From Dactylellina haptotyla (taxonomy: Eukaryota > Ascomycota > Orbiliomycetes > Orbiliales > Orbiliaceae): 64,000 nt of DNA. Positions 59,099 to 64,000 of this stretch are shown here, in pieces (position 1 is the stretch's first letter; each line of letters begins with the position of its first letter). The DNA is taken from the NCBI GenBank assembly GCA_031310005.1, contig CM062379.1:2046001-2110000 (forward strand). The letters run 5' to 3'. The position numbers and the translations under genes were made by a program. The notes beneath the pieces were generated by a model. It did not search any database. It had not been told where the DNA came from and worked only from the letters and a program-made list of their open reading frames with translations.

Positions 59099-60190
59099 CT
59101 AATTCCACTCTCCATCGCCATACAACCGCTCTTCTACCTCTTTATAACCCCTCCTCCTGTGTCTCCGCTTTATATAAACCAATGCGCAGACGGCCAATAA
59201 ACTGATCAATATAATAGGACCGAGTACTGAAAGCGCAACTACCATGACCCGCGTTAGCTCTATACCCACGACATAAAACCATGGAATGAGAAAAGAGCAC
59301 TTACCAATGCCTGCAACCCTCCCAATCGGCTCAAACCCAGTCTCTGGCCGTGGAGTCTCAGTAGAACTTGTAATAGAGATACTAGGATTCGGTGCCCCCT
59401 GAGCTAATCCATTCGCCAACATAACCTCATCAATCGGCTGTCCCAACACCGGCACCGGATCTTTAACCCTCGACCCCGTTCCCCCCATCAAACCCCCCAT
59501 AAATCCTTCTAGCTCATTAGCGAGAGTATCTAACGGATTAAGCCCATACCCCATACGATTCGCCCCATCATTAGGAGTATCATTCGTTCTAATCCAAATC
59601 TCCTCGACCATGTTGTCATTATTGTCATCTGGTAGCTCAGAGTCTACATTCGAATCCATGAATTGTTCCAAATCTACCGGGAGGATCGAACTCACAACTT
59701 CTAAAGCACCCGGGAGGGCCACCTGAATCATGTCCTGGTCTATATCAGGAGCGGGGGCGTCCGGGTCTATATCAGGAACGGGGGCGTCGGGTTCATTGAC
59801 TGTTATAGTAGGATCCATCCTATCAGGCCAGATAACGGACAGGTCTGCGACTTCCGCTGTCTGGAGGTCTTTATTGTTATTGTTTTCTATATCCTCATCT
59901 TGAACGCCGTCGTCCCAAGTTTGCAACATTTGTTGGAGAACAGCATTGTCTTCTGGAACCTCATCGTCCACCTGAATGTCACCATAATCATGGTCGGGAT
60001 CAGGTTCTTGCATCTTAATCGGGGTCGGTCGCCCGGGATATGCATCTTCCAATTTATGCGCTACAACATCGCCGGCTTCCACCACAGAGGTCGGATTTGT
60101 TTCGGCGCCTCGATTGTGGAGGATTCCGTTGTTCTTAGCGATTTCAGCCTGTGCCGGCGTGGCAGGTTGTGTTCCTCTTTTTATATGCAT
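59099..60190 (-). CDS. acidic single-pass membrane protein, unknown function
   Basis: Minus-strand exons 60190-59305 and 59238-59099 encode 341 aa. Residues 1-290 are acidic and Asn/Asp/Pro-rich with no fold I can name. A hydrophobic helix at about 296-318 (VALSVLGPIILISLLAVCAL) is followed by a basic stop-transfer end (YIKRRHRRRGYKEVEE), placing the acidic part on the other side of the membrane. The 66-base intron (GTAAGT to GGTAG) lies just before the helix; unspliced, the frame stays open and adds 22 residues, so both forms could exist. A nine-residue repeat PDIDxDAPxP occurs twice (27-base DNA repeat). There is no clear signal peptide, so a 5' exon may be missing. Function unknown. Confidence 0.6.
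   Translation of the reverse strand: MHIKRGTQPATPAQAEIAKNNGILHNRGAETNPTSVVEAGDVVAHKLEDAYPGRPTPIKMQEPDPDHDYGDIQVDDEVPEDNAVLQQMLQTWDDGVQDEDIENNNNKDLQTAEVADLSVIWPDRMDPTITVNEPDAPVPDIDPDAPAPDIDQDMIQVALPGALEVVSSILPVDLEQFMDSNVDSELPDDNNDNMVEEIWIRTNDTPNDGANRMGYGLNPLDTLANELEGFMGGLMGGTGSRVKDPVPVLGQPIDEVMLANGLAQGAPNPSISITSSTETPRPETGFEPIGRVAGIGKCSFLIPWFYVVGIELTRVMVVALSVLGPIILISLLAVCALVYIKRRHRRRGYKEVEERLYGDGEWN
59738..59791. repeat. 27-base tandem repeat, two copies
   Basis: Two near-identical units (59738-59764 and 59765-59791) lie inside the acidic membrane-protein gene and encode the doubled PDIDxDAPxP. They differ at a few bases. Confidence 0.8.
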
Positions 60191-61251
60191 ATTAGAGAAA
60201 AGATTAGGATGGAACCGTTGCTATAGAAGTATATCGATCGACTTCCAATACTCGAGGGTCGCACGATCTATCGAATGCAAAAACGTTGTAACCCACGCTG
60301 CTCACAAGAAATAATAGAGTTGACCATTCTGCAGATCAGAGAGTTCAGAGACCGTTATGAACAGTAACCGGAACTACCTTTTAACCTTCTCATGCCAAAT
60401 TACAACAGAAAACACCGTAATGCAATTGCCATGAGAGAGTTGAAGAATATTCTCATTTGTTGTAATAGTTGCGTTGAAAGCGCATATAATATCATCATCA
60501 TAAGTGCTGAATGCGGTTTTCCCAAGGTACACAAGCAAAAAGATTTGATGGCTAATTACGATACCTAAATTCCGCCAAATCCACGTGCTGCCAGGTGGTA
60601 CCATGGTTATACATAGAATAATATCGGCTATATACAGATAAGTCCTGTAGTACTAGTCTGCCCTCCTCGTTGCAGAGCGTTGGTTTACGAGACAAGCCCT
60701 CCTCTATTACTAGTATACTATATAGAACTGTAGAACTACTCTTTAAGGTTATCGCAGACTATTGTGTTACTTTTGACATCATACCAGAATTGACTACATC
60801 CCATGCAAATTGTTCTGAGAAAAAACTCCCTCGTTATAAGCAGAGAAGAAAAGAAATAAACCCCGTTCCATGTATATTCGCGTCAAGGCCCCATAAAAAC
60901 CGAAAAATAGTCATCATCCTTATAGACAAAGGAGAAAGGGAAAAAATGGCGTTCGAAGAACTACTATAGTACATATTAAACTTGAAAACGACGAAACGAT
61001 AGGAAAAGAAAAAAAGATAAGAAAAATAGAAAAACGCCATCCTCATAGTTGTAAAGAAGAACCCAGCCCAAATGCATAAGGGTTTTTGTCTATTATACAA
61101 AACACGTCCCTTCACGTTATTTTTTCCAATCCTGATATAATTTTCTTTTTTGCTCTGTATTATTTTCATTTTGCTTTCATTCTTTCTTTCCTCCTAATCC
61201 CACCCCCTTCCTCCTTCACCACTCTTCCAAATGAGCCCATAGCATGCGCTA
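60191..61251. other. intergenic, AT-rich
   Basis: 1.06 kb between two minus-strand genes. Contains T/A-rich runs and no supported gene; a 99-codon frame at 60670-60969 has no motif. Confidence 0.45.
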
Positions 61252-62997
61252 TTACAAATCAGCGCTAACCTCTCCACCAGCAGCGATTGGCTGAGAAGAC
61301 GGGGCGGCGCTACTGCTCTGCTCTTGTCCTGGAATAATCAATTCTTCATCGCCTTCATCATCTGTTACAAACTTCCTATCAGACACGTGAGGCTTGCCAC
61401 CAGCCGGGGTCCATGTCTTGTTTTCAAAGATACCCTGCTGCTGGCCGTCTTCGTGTTTAAAGGAACAATGCGGGTTGAGGCACGGCTTGAATTTGCACGG
61501 AACGTCGATTATCTGCGGGTTGTGCGAAAACGCGCAGTTTGGTTTGGTACAAGCTGAACCGAAGCGGCATGGCGGCATGGCAGAGGATGTCGGGCTAGAA
61601 AGAAAACAAAGATAGAGGTTAGCTAAACTGACTAAGCATATAAAACAACGCGGAGAAAGAATATACGTACTGCTTGAAGGGACAATGTGGGTTCTTGCAG
61701 TTCGGCCAGAACTTGCAATCTTGCTGTTCGTAGGTCGGTTTGGCCTGCATGCCTCCGCTGGCGGGGCTTGGATGTGACTGCGTGCACTTCTTGTTCTTGC
61801 AGCTGATTCCGAAAGCACATTTCTCGCCCGCAACAAATGCTACCGGTCTGTTTGGATCGGATGCCGGGGACTGGTGGGCGAACGGGCAGTCGGCCTTGGT
61901 ACACCGCAACCCGAATTTGCAGGCAACTTCGTCCTGGTTGGCTCCATCCTCTCCAGTACCCTCGCCAGTGCCGTCACCCATCTCTGTATCGCCACCTGCG
62001 TGTTGCCGTGGTTTCGAGTGATGGTTGTTCTGGCCGGCCTTCGGACCGTTCTCGACTCTGTCGAAAAGTGATCTTCCTTGCTGCTGCTGTGGTTGCTCCT
62101 GGCCTGGCATGCCTGGTCCTCCCATGAAGCCGCTGTTTTGTGGCAGCATACCCATCATCCTCGCTTGCTGCTCCATCATCTGCAGGAATTGGAATTGCTG
62201 TTCTGGCGACATCATCATCGGTCCGAACTGGCCTTGTCCTCCCATCTGCGAGTTCATCGCCGCGTTCATGTAGGTGCTTTGCATATGTGGCTGCTGTTGT
62301 CCACGTCCCATGTGTCGATTCATCTGTCCGTGGGGACCGTTGAAGTTTTGACGCGGACCGCGAGAAGAGTCGTGTTTTTGTATACGAGATTGATCGTTAC
62401 CGCGATTGTTATTTAACCTCCGTAGAGGGTCGCTCGTCCTGTCCATGTTCTTCTGGATCTGGTTGTAGAGGCCGCCGGGCCGTCTCTGCTTTTGACCCCG
62501 CATAGCCTTCGGGCCGGTAGGTCTTTTGTTCGCGTTAGTTCTACTTTCTAAAAAAAATTCAAGCGTAGGGTATAAGGATCGACAACGTACATTCCATCGA
62601 GCCCAGAACCATCGTGTCCGTCCTCCGCCATGTCTTCGTCCGGCCTGTTGGTGGCATCTGGTGCCTCACCGTCCGCGGCTGGCCCTGTCGGTGGTCCTTC
62701 GGCAGAGCCACCGTTGGTGACGCCCATTTCCCTCGCTAGCCTTTCCAGTTCAGAAAACATCCAGGCGATGAAGAGTTTGACACTCTCATCTTCCGGTCCC
62801 AGGCCTAATAGATCCCCGGAAAGTTCGGACGTTATTTGGGACTCGGTTTTGCCGTTTACGAGCATGAGTACGATATACTCGCTGAGGGGGGAAGCGTCTT
62901 CGCCATCACTGCTCCAGCCGATTTCAACTATCTTCTGCTGGACAGCGGCGCTGAGCTGCTCCGCCAAGGGAGTGCCTGGTTGTAGCTGCACGGTCAT
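61252..62997 (-). CDS. NAB2: nuclear poly(A)-RNA-binding protein NAB2 (ZC3H14-like)
   Basis: Minus-strand exons 62997-62591, 62540-61671 and 61594-61252 encode 539 aa. Nab2 binds poly(A) tails in the nucleus, limits tail length and links mRNA to export. Residues 1-105 form the PWI-like N-terminal helical domain (TVQLQPGTPLAEQLSAAVQQ, LFIAWMFSELERLAREMG). A basic RG-rich segment, a Met/Gln-rich low-complexity region (about 205-290) and five CCCH fingers follow: Cys343-His358, Cys377-His392, Cys411-His426, Cys435-His450 and Cys459-His473. Yeast Nab2 has seven fingers; five is the number in human ZC3H14. The second intron splits the His426 codon of finger 3. For the first intron I used the AG after GAAAGT, because the earlier AG leads straight into a stop. 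The end is acidic and Ser-rich. Confidence 0.92.
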
Positions 62998-64000
62998 CGT
63001 GCACGGCGTGTTTTGGATGTGACCTGAGAGACGGGTTTTCGTGATATATCGAGGTAGAAAGGTCGGATCGAGATTTCTTTCTTTCTTTCCTTTCGATGGA
63101 AACCAGATGGGGAGTCTAGGAGGTTTCTCTGGGAGAGAGGATGGTTTTCGTTCTTTTTTCTTTCCTGGCAGGCAAGGGAAAAAGCGTGAAACGTGACCAA
63201 GCGAGCAAACCGAGCGATGGTGTCCGGAAGAGGTCTTGGGCAGAAGCCGCAAAGCCGTCTGAAGGGAGCAAAGTCGGGCAAGCGAAGGCGACTGTACTGC
63301 AAGGACAGAGGATTGGTAAGCGGGCCGTCGAGCGTTGGATCGGGCGTGGTGGAGGTGATGGTGATGGTGATGGTGATGATATGTTTTCGGGACGAGGTTG
63401 AAATGGCGATGGGCGGATAGAAAGGAATGGAGCCAAAAGGAAGGAGAGGAGAAAATTGCCTGTTCGCGCAGTTGAAACACTCCCGCCACACAAAATAGCC
63501 AGCAGCCAGCACCCGCCTGCTCGCTCACAGCAAAATAGATTTGAATATTGGTCTCAGGACGAGGCCTCGATCAGGTAGACGGTCGTCGGCAGGATGATAT
63601 CAGAGCAATAGCACACGCTAAGACTGCTAAGACGAGCAACAGCCGGTCCTTGAGACCGCCAGCCCCGACCTTCTCGAACCGACGCTGGCGGCGTATATGT
63701 CATGGCCTGGCTGGCCGACCGGCTCTGGCAAAGTTGGCCGCCCGGATGCATGTTCCTGCAGGCGGGCCAACAGACCCTCAACGCTGGCTCCGACTGTGCA
63801 CCGCACCTGTGGCCCTGAATATACACAGTCAGAGCAGCACGGACAATAGGCTATATATAGTCAGACAGTCCACCGGATCCGAGCCCTCGTCAACAGCATC
63901 CAATCGTCGGCTGCTCGAAATGAATGCGTATTGCGTATTGTTTGTTTGTCCGTCGGAGGCACCGCTGCGAAGTCCCCGACGTGACCCTCCGCCACAATGC
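62998..64000. other. NAB2 upstream region to the window end
   Basis: Probable NAB2 promoter with CT-rich leader text near 63.0-63.2 kb and a TATATATAG at 63850-63858. The minus frame that extends NAB2 upstream (to 63528) is open but has no Met near its start and is Ser/His-rich, so it is leader. No gene is seen. Confidence 0.5.
63354..63380. repeat. GGTGAT hexanucleotide repeat
   Basis: Four GGTGAT units and a GAT remainder, 27 bases, in the NAB2 upstream region. Confidence 0.8.

Overview
The window is nuclear DNA from a filamentous ascomycete (Pezizomycotina; a Leotiomycetes-like fungus is my guess, and no sequence I can see fixes the class). The evidence is single-copy eukaryotic housekeeping genes cut by short GT-AG introns (mostly about 45-75 bases, several with a CTAAC-type branch point), long disordered protein tails, and no operons. 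I count 22 supported protein-coding genes, one possible extra gene, one clear metabolic pseudogene, no convincing tRNA or rRNA gene, no CRISPR and no transposon I could define.

Layout. 0-7 kb: an L-rhamnose-1-dehydrogenase gene (minus), two small hypothetical genes, and the Golgi tether subunit COG4. 7-9.4 kb: gene-poor, with a decayed coding patch. 9.4-13 kb: a four-helix membrane protein and the geranylgeranyltransferase-I beta subunit CDC43. 13-16.3 kb: a broken alpha/beta hydrolase relic, then two small two-exon membrane-protein genes that are diverged tandem copies of each other. 16.4-18.3 kb: a lipid-droplet-type serine hydrolase that seems to be spliced to a basic, alanine-rich N-terminal exon. 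21-29.5 kb: a coiled-coil protein, a CorA/Alr-type magnesium transporter and a GPI-anchored GH16 cell-wall glucan-chitin crosslinking enzyme. 30-33 kb: MCM4. 33-36 kb: gene-poor. 36-47 kb: a nitronate monooxygenase ending in SKL, UTP18, the CWF19-like/Drn1 factor, replication protein A large subunit and a membrane short-chain dehydrogenase. 47-59 kb: UTP20 (2,622 codons) and POL5 head to head across 243 bases. 59-63 kb: an acidic single-pass membrane protein and the poly(A)-RNA-binding protein NAB2.

How they fit. There is no metabolic cluster. Three proteins serve ribosome assembly (UTP18, UTP20, POL5) and two serve DNA replication (MCM4, RPA1). Both replication genes carry an ACGCGT MCB box a little over 200 bases before their start codons. 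Gene models were assembled by reading splice sites by eye and checking phase; all exon sums are multiples of three. The novel items most worth following are the tandem pair at 14.2-16.2 kb and the hydrolase fusion at 16.4-18.3 kb.
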